The notes below the pieces were generated by a model, which saw only the letters and a list, made by a program, of their open reading frames with translations, had not been told where the DNA came from and did not search any database. This document shows, piece by piece, positions 26,636 through 33,472 of a DNA stretch of 64,000 nt. Origin of the DNA: VSJD01 sp041653875 (GTDB taxonomy: Bacteria; Verrucomicrobiota; Kiritimatiellia; JAAZAB01); NCBI GenBank assembly GCA_041653875.1, contig JBAZEM010000015.1, positions 5,588 to 69,587 of the forward strand, written 5' to 3'. The translations under genes and the position numbers were made by a program. The first letter of the stretch is position 1; every line of letters starts with the position of its first letter.

Positions 26636-27520
26636 TCAATTCTTCTTGGCGCTCAAGGTCCGATAATATTCGAGCGCCTCGGCGGGCTTCATATTCTCGT
26701 GCACGACCTTGCGAATCGTCTTGAGCATGCCCGCCGGACAATCGCTTTGGAAAATGTTCCGCCCCATGTCCACGCCGGCGGCGCCTTCCTGAACAGCGTT
26801 ATAGGCCATGGTGAGCGCATCCGGTTCGGGCAGTTTTTTGCCGCCGGCCATGACAATCGGCACCGGACAGGAGGCCGTGATGGAGTCGAACCCCTGCGGC
26901 ACATAATAGGTCTTGACCACGTGCGCGCCCAACTCAGCGCAGATGCGGCAGGCCAGCCGGAAATACTTGGCGTCGCGCACCATGTCCTTGCCGACCGCCG
27001 TGACGGCCATGACGGGAATGCCGTAGCGCAGGCCGAGGTCCACCAGGCGGGTCAGGTTATGGACCGAGCGGGTCTCGAACTCGCCGCCGATGAACACCTG
27101 GATCGCCAGGGCCGAGACGTTCATGCGGATGGCATCCTCGATATCCACGGCCAATTCCTCGTTGGAGAGCTCCTTTAAAATGCTCGCCCCCCCGCTGGCA
27201 CGCATGACAATCGGCTGGGCGCAGGCGGGCGGAATCGTGCTGCGCAGGATGCCGCGCGTCAGCATGAGCGCGTCGCAATAAGGAACGAGCGGGACGATAT
27301 TCAAGTCCACGCGTTCCAACCCCGTGGTGGGCCCCTGAAAATAGCCGTGGTCGATGGCCAGCATGACCGTATGGCCGTCGCGGGGATTGAAAATTCGCGC
27401 CAGGCGGTTGCGCATGCCCCAGTCCAGCGCGCCCGAACCCTTCAAGAAAAAGCCCGGAGTCTTCATGGGAATATCTTCGTAAAATTTTTTGCCTTCTTTA
27501 AGGGCTTCCGGATCCGGCAT
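26636..27520 (-). CDS. LsrF/FbaB-like class I aldolase/thiolase
   Basis: 294-residue TIM-barrel enzyme closely resembling LsrF, the AI-2 3-hydroxy-5-phosphonooxypentane-2,4-dione thiolase. Shared segments include HTVMLAIDHGYFQGPTTGLE, LTRGILRSTIPP, VTAVGKDMVRDAKYF, the lysine in VVKTYYVPQGF and GVDMGRNIFQ. No other lsr genes are present, so the true substrate may be another phosphorylated sugar; pairing with an SDR favours sugar breakdown. AAAGGAG lies upstream of the ATG at 27520. Confidence 0.88.
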   Translation of the reverse strand: MPDPEALKEGKKFYEDIPMKTPGFFLKGSGALDWGMRNRLARIFNPRDGHTVMLAIDHGYFQGPTTGLERVDLNIVPLVPYCDALMLTRGILRSTIPPACAQPIVMRASGGASILKELSNEELAVDIEDAIRMNVSALAIQVFIGGEFETRSVHNLTRLVDLGLRYGIPVMAVTAVGKDMVRDAKYFRLACRICAELGAHVVKTYYVPQGFDSITASCPVPIVMAGGKKLPEPDALTMAYNAVQEGAAGVDMGRNIFQSDCPAGMLKTIRKVVHENMKPAEALEYYRTLSAKKN

Positions 27521-27637
27521 GACGGTGCTCCTTTGAATTGTCCGAACTTTCCAAACAGCCAAGGTGAAATTAAATTTATCTTTTCATTTTTCGAGGGGCA
27601 TGTCAAGCGCCGCCGGCTTGGCGCACCGCCAAAAGAC

Positions 27638-27665
27638 TTGTCACGGTTTCGGACATGGGTATAAT
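27638..27665 (+). promoter_or_regulatory. putative promoter of the EEP nuclease gene
   Basis: TTGTCA at 27638-27643 and a perfect TATAAT at 27660-27665 are separated by 16 bases. The predicted transcript starts about 42 bases before the ATG at 27714. Confidence 0.55.
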
Positions 27666-27713
27666 GAGGCTGGACATTACGACAAAATTGCGGCACGCAA
27701 CACAACAAACAAC

Positions 27714-28493
27714 ATGCGGCTTCTTCTCTACAATGTGCGTTATTGCACGGGGCATGGCGGACAGTTCCATCTGCCGTGGAGCGGCTATCTGAATCGGACC
27801 GCCCGCCGGCTCGACCAGATCACCGCGTTCATCAAAACGATGGCGCCCGACATTGTCGGCCTGCTGGAAGTCGATGCCGGCTCCTATCGCTCGCGGCGGC
27901 ACAACCAGGCGGCCCTGATCGCGGAGGCCATCGGCCACTATCATGTTTATCATTCCAAGTATTCGGAGCGCTCCCTTGCGCGCCATTTGCCGGTGATGGG
28001 CAAACAGGTCAACGCCTTCCTGTGCCGCGATGCCATCCACGCCCGGCGGTTTCATTTTTTCAAGAAGGGTGTCAAACGACTGGTGATCGAACTGGAACTT
28101 CAAAATCTCGTTATTTTCCTCGTGCATCTTTCGCTGGGCTTTCGATCCCGCCAGGATCAACTGGGCGATCTCTACACCCTGGTCCAAACGACTCAAAAGC
28201 CTTGCATCGTGGCTGGAGATTTCAATGCTTTTTGGGGGAATCGCGAAATCAAACTGTTCCTGGCCGCCACCGGCCTGGTCAGCGCCTGCGCCCAGCCCTG
28301 CCCGTCCTTTCCCAGCTGGAAACCAAGGCGCCAACTGGATTTCATCCTGCACAGTTCCTCCATTCGAATCGCGGATTTTTTCATGCCGCAGGTGACATTC
28401 TCCGATCACTTGCCGCTGGTCTGCGATTTCGAAATTCAACGACCGGAAACCGATCGAAAAGGTTCGACTCCCGGGAGGCTTAAACGGAAGTAA
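27714..28493 (+). CDS. endonuclease/exonuclease/phosphatase family protein
   Basis: 259-residue EEP-superfamily hydrolase with the expected metal and catalytic motifs in order: LLLYNVRYC, PDIVGLLEVD, VHLSLGFR, VAGDFNAF and SDHLPLVCDF. Members cleave phosphodiesters or phosphomonoesters in nucleic acids or lipids; the substrate cannot be told from sequence. There is no signal peptide. The start is the ATG giving MRLLLYNVRY, with a strong promoter upstream but no obvious ribosome site. Confidence 0.85.
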   Translation: MRLLLYNVRYCTGHGGQFHLPWSGYLNRTARRLDQITAFIKTMAPDIVGLLEVDAGSYRSRRHNQAALIAEAIGHYHVYHSKYSERSLARHLPVMGKQVNAFLCRDAIHARRFHFFKKGVKRLVIELELQNLVIFLVHLSLGFRSRQDQLGDLYTLVQTTQKPCIVAGDFNAFWGNREIKLFLAATGLVSACAQPCPSFPSWKPRRQLDFILHSSSIRIADFFMPQVTFSDHLPLVCDFEIQRPETDRKGSTPGRLKRK

Positions 28494-28587
28494 AACGTCC
28501 GCGCGCACGTAACGCCCTTCGGGCGGACTCTTGAGCCGCGGCGCTGGCGCCGTGGCCTGCCCACCCGCCTAAGCACGGAATCAGCCG

Positions 28588-29928
28588 ATGACACAACCGG
28601 CATATTTTCGCATAGGATTAATTTTGGGTATCGCCATACTCCTGGCGGCGGACGCCGGAACCGGACCGTTGCCGGCGCCGGAGGATCCGCTGGATAACGT
28701 GGACATTTCCTCGCTGGAGCAGGCGCTCATTGAAAATCTACCGCCGGAATTGGAACTGCCCAATACCGCAGACTGGCAATCGTTTTGGAGCCAGGTCGAA
28801 ATCATCCTGCAATCGCAATCGTTGGATGACATGACCTGGTTCCAGCCCACGGTCAGGCAAGCCTGCGAATATTTGGACGCCGATCCCGCCACCCAGCCGT
28901 GGTCCGACTGGCTCAGGCAACGGCTGGATTATTTTGAAATGGCCAATGTTGCCGTCCAGGAAGTTCCATCCGAACCGGCTATGCTGCCGACCAATGCGCC
29001 ATCCCCCCCGCCCCCCTCGCCGGCAATACCGGAAGCCAAGCCAAGTCTTCCCCAAAAGCCGGTGGTTGCACCGGCCGCCCGCGATGTGTTTCATCTCGTT
29101 ATGTCCCAGACGCCGCCGGTCAAAGCGCCGGAGTCGTCCCGGGTGGAAACTAAGCGGCATAGCCTGATTCGCAATTTAGACCGGTGGCAAAAGAAACTGG
29201 CGCTCCGGCCGGCGCCGCCGAATGCGGCCGCGCTGGTTCCGCGCCTCAAAAAAGTGTTTCAGAGCGAAGGTTTGCCGCCGGAGCTGGTCTGGATGGCGGA
29301 AGTGGAATCGTCGTTGAATCCCGCGGCGCGCAGTCCGGTCGGCGCGCTGGGACTATTTCAACTCATGCCGGCCACCGCGCGGCGATTCGGCCTGCGCACC
29401 GGTTTCTTCGATGAGCGCAAAAACCCCGAAAAAAGCGCGCGGGCCGCCGCACAATATCTGAAGTTTCTTTATCGCGCGCTGGGATCCTGGCCGCTGGCCC
29501 TGGCGGCCTACAATGCGGGGGAAGGTTGCGTGGGTAAATTAGTTAAGCGCAAAAAGCGGGACGCCTTCGAGGACATCGCGGATGACCTGCCGCTGGAAAC
29601 CCAGATGTACGTCTCCAAGGTCATGGCCCTTGTTTCCCTGCGGGAAAACACGGCCTTCGAAAAACTGCCCGGCCCCGTGACCGTTGCAAGCTTATGCCAC
29701 GTGTCAAGCAGGACTTCGGCAACTGTTTCCTGTAGCCGAAGGCGTGAGCCCGTGGACGTCGTAGGAATCCACGCCCTCACGGGCCCGGCGACCCAGTTTG
29801 AAATCCATGTGCATTCAATAAGTTCCGAGCCAGTTTTTGCCCCGTCCGGAACGACCGCACTCAATTTATGCTTGCAATTCGAGGCCAAACCGACAGAATG
29901 CACGAGTTTGTTGGACGAAATATTTTAA
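28588..29928 (+). CDS. lytic transglycosylase (SLT domain), C-terminus replaced by repeat DNA
   Basis: Cleaves peptidoglycan glycan strands. The 446-residue protein has an N-terminal signal/anchor (residues 7-22), a proline-rich linker (about 130-165) and an SLT domain (about 215-365) with catalytic E240 in MAEVESSLNPAARS, GALGLFQLMPATAR and AAYNAGEG. After about residue 370 the sequence loses family character and is encoded by a palindromic element (29728-29795) and other non-coding-looking DNA running up to the tRNA-Tyr array, so the original C-terminus was probably shorter. Confidence 0.88.
   Translation: MTQPAYFRIGLILGIAILLAADAGTGPLPAPEDPLDNVDISSLEQALIENLPPELELPNTADWQSFWSQVEIILQSQSLDDMTWFQPTVRQACEYLDADPATQPWSDWLRQRLDYFEMANVAVQEVPSEPAMLPTNAPSPPPPSPAIPEAKPSLPQKPVVAPAARDVFHLVMSQTPPVKAPESSRVETKRHSLIRNLDRWQKKLALRPAPPNAAALVPRLKKVFQSEGLPPELVWMAEVESSLNPAARSPVGALGLFQLMPATARRFGLRTGFFDERKNPEKSARAAAQYLKFLYRALGSWPLALAAYNAGEGCVGKLVKRKKRDAFEDIADDLPLETQMYVSKVMALVSLRENTAFEKLPGPVTVASLCHVSSRTSATVSCSRRREPVDVVGIHALTGPATQFEIHVHSISSEPVFAPSGTTALNLCLQFEAKPTECTSLLDEIF
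29728..29795. repeat. palindromic element in the 3' end of the transglycosylase gene
   Basis: TGTAGCCGAAGGCGTGAGCCC... pairs partly with CACGCCCTCACGGGCC downstream. It resembles the GTAGCCG and GTGAGGGC palindromes elsewhere (18-124, 47568-47639). Confidence 0.45.
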
Positions 29929-29933
29929 TTTAA

Positions 29934-30298
29934 GGTGGGGTACCGAAGTGGCCAACCGGGGCAGACTGTTCCGCCAAAGGCGGACCCGCCTCCGGCGGGA
30001 AATCTGCTAATACAACTTGTCCGTCTATGGCGGAAACAATATTTTAAGGTGGGGTACCGAAGTGGCCAACCGGGGCAGACTGTNNNNNNNNNNCGGGGCA
30101 GACTGTTCCGCCAAAGGCGGACCCGCCTCCGGCGGGAAATCTGCTAATACAACTTGTCCGTCTATGGCGGAAACAATATTTTAAGGTGGGGTACCGAAGT
30201 GGCCAACCGGGGCAGACTGTTCCGCCAAAGGCGGACCCGCCTCCGGCGGGAAATCTGCTAATACAACTTGTCCGTCTATGGCGGAAACAATATTTTAA
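29934..30298 (+). repeat. 114-bp tandem array of tRNA-Tyr 5' halves with palindromic insert
   Basis: Units start at 29934, 30048 and 30185, with one unit broken by the assembly gap. Each carries tRNA-Tyr bases 1-36 up to GACTGT in the anticodon loop, then a 30-bp palindrome (CCGCCAAAGGCGG plus CCGCCTCCGGCGG), then AAATCTG and about 40 bases unlike the tRNA 3' half, ending TATTTTAA. The array ends in an intact tRNA-Tyr at 30299. The palindrome lies exactly between anticodon positions 35 and 36. These copies cannot fold as full tRNAs. Confidence 0.85.
30084..30093. other. assembly gap (10 N)
   Basis: Ten Ns. Sequence stops at unit base 36 before the gap and resumes at unit base 24 after it, so the true number of 114-bp units is unresolved. 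Confidence 0.99.
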
Positions 30299-30381
30299 GG
30301 TGGGGTACCGAAGTGGCCAACCGGGGCAGACTGTAAATCTGTTGGCTAACGCCTTCGATGGTTCGAATCCATCCCCCACCA
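30299..30381 (+). tRNA. tRNA-Tyr (GTA)
   Basis: Folds as a class II tRNA. The acceptor is GGTGGGG/CCCCACC, the anticodon loop CTGTAAA with GTA, the long variable arm TTGGCTAACGCCTTCG, and the T-arm GATGG-TTCGAAT-CCATC. The discriminator is A; CC follows but then C rather than A, so CCA is not fully encoded here. It is the only intact copy at this locus. The GIY-YIG unit begins within 5 bases of its end. Confidence 0.93.
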
Positions 30382-30388
30382 CCCTGTC

Positions 30389-30727
30389 ATGGACCTGACA
30401 TCTGCGATCGCGGTTGTTCTGCCTAAACCTGCCGCCTATGTCGTTGCTTCTTCCACCGCTGATTACCTGTATAAAGGCTGTTCACGCAATCTACGCGCAC
30501 GCCTGAAAGATCATCAAGCCGGTCGTGAGCCCCGCACAAAAAACAGACGGCCGTTGAACCTGGTTTATGTTAAGTACTTCGACTCCTATTCCGACGCCAC
30601 AGCGATGGAACGCTATCTTAAATCCGGCCAAGGCCGGTTGTGGTTAAAGGCATTTTTGCAAGCTTCGCCGGGGCAGACTGTTCCGCCAGAAGGCGGACCC
30701 GCCTCCGGCGGGAAATCTGTTGGCTAA
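30389..30727 (+). CDS. GIY-YIG nuclease (YhbQ-like), tail encoded by tRNA/palindrome
   Basis: 112 residues, of which 1-93 form a compact GIY-YIG domain: AYVV (16-19) and YKG (28-30) as the two strands, RNLRARLKDH with R36/R38 and H42, RRPLNLVY, and E74 as the metal ligand. Residues 94-112 (GQTVPPEGGPASGGKSVG) are read from tRNA-Tyr and palindrome sequence. A near-identical copy at 33079 stops after QASP, marking the native end. The gene starts 8 bases after tRNA-Tyr and is followed by a second tRNA-Tyr 3' half, which suggests a homing-type insertion. Confidence 0.85.
   Translation: MDLTSAIAVVLPKPAAYVVASSTADYLYKGCSRNLRARLKDHQAGREPRTKNRRPLNLVYVKYFDSYSDATAMERYLKSGQGRLWLKAFLQASPGQTVPPEGGPASGGKSVG
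30682..30712. repeat. CCGCC/GGCGG palindromic module beside GIY-YIG copy 1
   Basis: 31-base module (CCGCCAGAAGGCGG, then CCGCCTCCGGCGG) inserted between GACTGT and AAATCTG of a tRNA-Tyr fragment. A very similar module follows GIY-YIG copy 2 at 33374-33405. Others lie in the tRNA-Tyr array, beside tRNA-Pro and at 62700-62840. Confidence 0.8.
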
Positions 30728-30762
30728 CGCCTTCGATGGTTCGAATCCATCCCCCACCACCA
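30713..30762 (+). repeat. tRNA-Tyr 3' half (duplicate), with CCA
   Basis: AAATCTGTTGGCTAACGCC through CCCCACCACCA duplicates the 3' half of the tRNA-Tyr at 30299, starting in the anticodon loop and including an encoded CCA. A 13-base 5' fragment (GGGGCAGACTGT region, 30669-30681) precedes the palindromic insert. It cannot form a full tRNA. It resembles an att-site duplication. Confidence 0.75.
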
Positions 30763-31514
30763 GCCCGCAAACATTGATTACATTGATGTATTCGACGTTT
30801 ATCCCGTTTTCCCCTCTCGTACTGGTTTCTTGTCGTATCGCATAGTTTCGCTATTATAACTATCACATAACTACCACACGCGCCCTTGCTCATGTAGCAC
30901 GTGCATTTCGTAGCGCATGTATTTTGACGGCGTAAATGCACGATCGCCGGTCAGGGGTATCCCAATGTAAGGGTCGGTGTGCGATAGGCGCCGGGAGCGC
31001 GTCCTATGCCGTCGCCTTGGCCGTCCCAGGGGATGATGGGCGGGGCGATCTCTGGCCTGTCAATCAATCATGAGGCATTTATTTTCAGAAGCGAAGCATC
31101 TTTGCGGAACCCTGCGACTTATCCGGCAAAGCCTTGGCGAAGACGGAAGCCAGAAACGCCATTCTTTCCTGTGGCAAACCACATGGCTTCCTGGCGAAGA
31201 AGGGTAAAAGTTTCCTTCCTCCACGCGGTTTTGCAAATCGGTGTGGAGCGTGGATGCTGTCTCTGTTTCGGGATTGGATCGCGCCAATACCTCAATGCTT
31301 GGATTGTGGTGTAGGCGCTCTTTATTCCGGGCGGTAAGTCCGTTGCGGTGTTACCGCTCTGATGGATCGAGGGCATTATCCGTCTTATGGTAGAATCGCC
31401 CAGGACGTGCGATCACGGCGTAGCCTTTGTCCTGGCATGTGGTAAAATCGAGAAAACACAAGAGGGCAACGGTCAAGCAACGGTTTTGCTCTACACTGAA
31501 CGGCGGGCAGACCT
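30763..31514. other. 750-base region without a supportable gene
   Basis: Only short open frames on both strands, none with recognisable domains or a ribosome site. Base composition near 30770-30950 is more AT-rich than the surroundings. It lies between the tRNA-Tyr 3' half and higA, so it is probably decayed island DNA. Confidence 0.5.
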
Positions 31515-31832
31515 TCAAGCCGGTACGGCGACAAGAGTTTGGGCGGGGTTAATCTCCCGCTCAATGATCTCGCCCTCCTCATCTCGCACTGTTTCCACCT
31601 CGAAGCGCGTTTGCAGGTTCATCCACACGTCAACCGACGTGGCAAAGTACCGCGCGAGACGCAAGGCGGTATCCGCCGATATTCCGCGCTTGCCCAGCAC
31701 AATCTCATTGATCCGGCGGGGCGGGACGCGAATATCCAACGCCAGCCGGTATTGCGTAATTCCCATCGGCTTCAAGAATTCTTCCGATAGAATTTCACCC
31801 GGATGGATGGGCTTTTGTCGTTTTGTATTCAT
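31515..31832 (-). CDS. higA: HigA-family antitoxin
   Basis: 105-residue XRE-type DNA-binding antitoxin. It begins MNTKRQKPIHPGEILSEEFL, typical of the HigA/VapA branch, with an HTH region (QYRLALDIRVPPRRINEIVLGKRGI) and the WMNLQTRFEVETVRDE segment. It would neutralise HigB and repress the operon. It starts 13 bases after the higB stop, the usual toxin-first order. It belongs to the accessory island around tRNA-Tyr. Confidence 0.92.
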   Translation of the reverse strand: MNTKRQKPIHPGEILSEEFLKPMGITQYRLALDIRVPPRRINEIVLGKRGISADTALRLARYFATSVDVWMNLQTRFEVETVRDEEGEIIEREINPAQTLVAVPA

Positions 31833-31845
31833 GGTTTCCTCTTTC

Positions 31846-32127
31846 TCAATGATAGTCCACAATCTCGACGTTCCAAGCATGGCTTTCGTGCCATTCAAAG
31901 CATATCCGCCACTGGTCATTGACACGGATACTGTGCTGTCCTTCGCGGTTACCTTTGAGCTTTTCAAGGCGATTGCCAGGCGGCACCCGCAAGTCTTCAA
32001 GGGTCTTTGCCGCTTCTATCCATTCCAATTTACGCCGTGCCATACGCTGAATATCAGTTCCCCACCGCCGGATATACTCCCGCTCAAATAACCGTTCTGT
32101 TTCTCGACATTTGAAGCTTTTTATCAT
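31846..32127 (-). CDS. higB: HigB-family toxin (RelE-like mRNA interferase)
   Basis: 93-residue toxin starting MIKSFKCRETERLFERE. Family members cut mRNA on the ribosome. The fold markers RRKLEWIEAAKTLEDLRVPPGNRLEKLKG and QHSIRVNDQWRICFEW are present and the length is complete, so the toxin looks intact. AAGGG lies upstream of the ATG. It precedes higA in the same operon and sits between a dead integrase and the tRNA-Tyr array. Confidence 0.93.
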   Translation of the reverse strand: MIKSFKCRETERLFEREYIRRWGTDIQRMARRKLEWIEAAKTLEDLRVPPGNRLEKLKGNREGQHSIRVNDQWRICFEWHESHAWNVEIVDYH

Positions 32128-32163
32128 GTCTGGCCCTTACTATGAACGGAGGCCGTTAATATG

Positions 32164-33060
32164 TCAAGCATTTAATATGACCAACGCTTCCCGTTTTATT
32201 TCCCGCCAATTCTTCCCGTTCAACTTGTCCAGGGCGGCCCGGACTTGCGCCCGGATGTCGGCCTGGGATGGCGGTAACGCAAGGGGTTGTATGATTTCGC
32301 CGGTAACAGCCGGCAATGATTCAATGGCGGCGGTGGCGGCCCCGGCCGACAGGTGGAAATATTTTTCAGTCATTCCGGCGGTCGTATGGCCAATCAGCCC
32401 TTGCACAACGGAAAGCGGAACATGCCCCTCCGCGCACATGGAAACAAACGCATGGCGCAAGTTAGGCGGCCAAAGGCCGCGACTTTGCCGTTCTCTCGAA
32501 CGGCGCTACAACGAGCCGGTGTAGTTGCGGTTCGATAGAACCGCTTGCCGCCGTGTGGATTGAAATTCCTTAACATCAAGCTATGATAGCCGACTTCTAC
32601 AATTCGACGCGCGCCTGGGCCTTTGCGGTCGCGTAGCGTCTTGATTTCGCATGACTCAACGAGCTGTTGAACGCGGTTTGTGATGTTCGTCCGCCGGGTC
32701 TCATAATCGCGCGCAATTTCCGGCATAACGTATTCGCGGCGCTTTTCCGGTTCGATCTCTATAAGCACGGCGCGCAATGCCGGATGGATGGATGGGAATT
32801 GTCAGCAACCGGCCCTTACGTGATTTGCTTGGCACGCGACGGATGATCCCGCGCACAAGGTCAATTTCGGCCCAGCGGAGCGTGGCGGCATCGGCCAGGC
32901 GTAAGCCGGTGTAAATGCCTATGGCAATCAAAACCCGAAGGTCGCCTTGTGCGGCTTGGCATACACGGCGGAGTTCGTCAACCGTCAATTCCCGCCGGCC
33001 TTCGTCGTGCTGTTCCCGGCGCGCAATCTTTCCCCAGGGGTTTTCAGCCGTGATATGCCC
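32164..33060 (-). pseudogene. tyrosine recombinase (integrase), broken
   Basis: Fragments in order on the minus strand are: a core-binding end and catalytic start (RRELTVDELRR, GIYTGLRLADAATLRWAEIDL, with the first catalytic Arg); then, in another frame, IEIEPEKRREYVMPEIARD to VEVGYHSL; then RHAFVS, LIGHTTAGMTEKYFH with catalytic His/Arg and Tyr. Three lesions are visible. An extra ATCC near 32787-32798 shifts the frame. A palindromic repeat splits the HSL-RHA motif at about 32460-32580. The N-terminal part is missing where GIY-YIG copy 2 begins (33077). It probably integrated the island at tRNA-Tyr. Confidence 0.85.
32461..32580. repeat. palindromic repeat inserted in the integrase gene
   Basis: GCCGTTCTCTCGAACGGC and GTGTAGTTGCGGTTCGATAG-type hairpins of the family at 7774 and 53619. 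The insert separates codons for HSL and RHAFVS of the integrase. CTTG is present at both borders, possibly a target duplication. Confidence 0.7.
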
Positions 33061-33078
33061 GTCCGATTTCAGCCGATC

Positions 33079-33362
33079 ATGGACCTCCCATCTGCCATCG
33101 CGGTTGTTCTTCCTAAACCTGCCGCCTATGTCGTTGCTTCTTCCACCGCTGATTACCTGTATAAAGGCTGTTCCCGCAATCTACGCGCACGCCTGATGGA
33201 TCATCAAGCTGGCCGTGAACCCCGCACCAAAAAACAGACGGCCGTTGAACCTGGTTTATGTTAAGTACTTCGACTCCTATTCCGACGCTATGGTAATGGA
33301 ACGCTATCTTAAATCCGGCCAAGGCCGGTTGTGGTTAAAGGCATTTTTGCAAGCTTCGCCTT
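33079..33362 (+). pseudogene. GIY-YIG nuclease copy 2, frameshifted
   Basis: Near-identical to the gene at 30389 from TCATGGACCT to AAGCTTCGCC (33077-33360 against 30387-30669). One extra base in ACCAAAAAAC (copy 1 reads ACAAAAAAC) shifts the frame after GREPRTK, so the protein ends 20 residues later. Restoring the frame gives the same domain and a stop after QASP. It interrupts the 5' part of the integrase gene and is followed by a CCGCC palindrome, as copy 1 is. Confidence 0.88.
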
Positions 33363-33373
33363 AGGCCGACAAG

Positions 33374-33405
33374 TTCCGCCAGAAGGCTGACCCGCCTCCG
33401 GCGGG
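33374..33405. repeat. CCGCC/GGCGG palindromic module beside GIY-YIG copy 2
   Basis: TTCCGCCAGAAGGCTGACCC then GCCTCCGGCGGG. It is the same module, with one change in the first stem, that follows GIY-YIG copy 1. The distance from the coding end is about 14 bases, against 12 in copy 1. Confidence 0.75.
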
Positions 33406-33437
33406 TGAGCACGACCGCTCCGGTTTTCGGCGCAAAC

Positions 33438-33466
33438 TTGACATCGCGGGCCTCTTTTGACACATT
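33438..33466 (+). promoter_or_regulatory. possible promoter of the M14 gene
   Basis: Perfect TTGACA at 33438-33443, 17-base spacer, weak -10 CACATT at 33461-33466. A start 7 bases downstream would coincide with the ATG at 33473. The -10 is poor. Confidence 0.3.
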
Positions 33467-33472
33467 GTCACC

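Noticed and set aside
26636..27520. AI-2 (lsr) processing operon
   Set aside because: The protein is LsrF-like, but no lsrK, lsrG, lsrR or transporter genes surround it, so a quorum-signal role is not supported.
29934..30298. CRISPR array (regular repeats of 114 bp)
   Set aside because: The whole 114-bp unit is repeated, with no variable spacers; the content is tRNA-Tyr 5' half plus palindrome, and no cas genes are present.
30299..30762. True intron-containing tRNA-Tyr gene
   Set aside because: The palindrome sits between anticodon positions 35 and 36, not the usual intron site after 37. The copies with it lack one half of the tRNA; an uninterrupted copy exists.
31006..31376. Overlapping short open frames between tRNA-Tyr and higA
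   Set aside because: Frames on both strands are under 105 residues, lack recognisable motifs and ribosome sites, and overlap each other.
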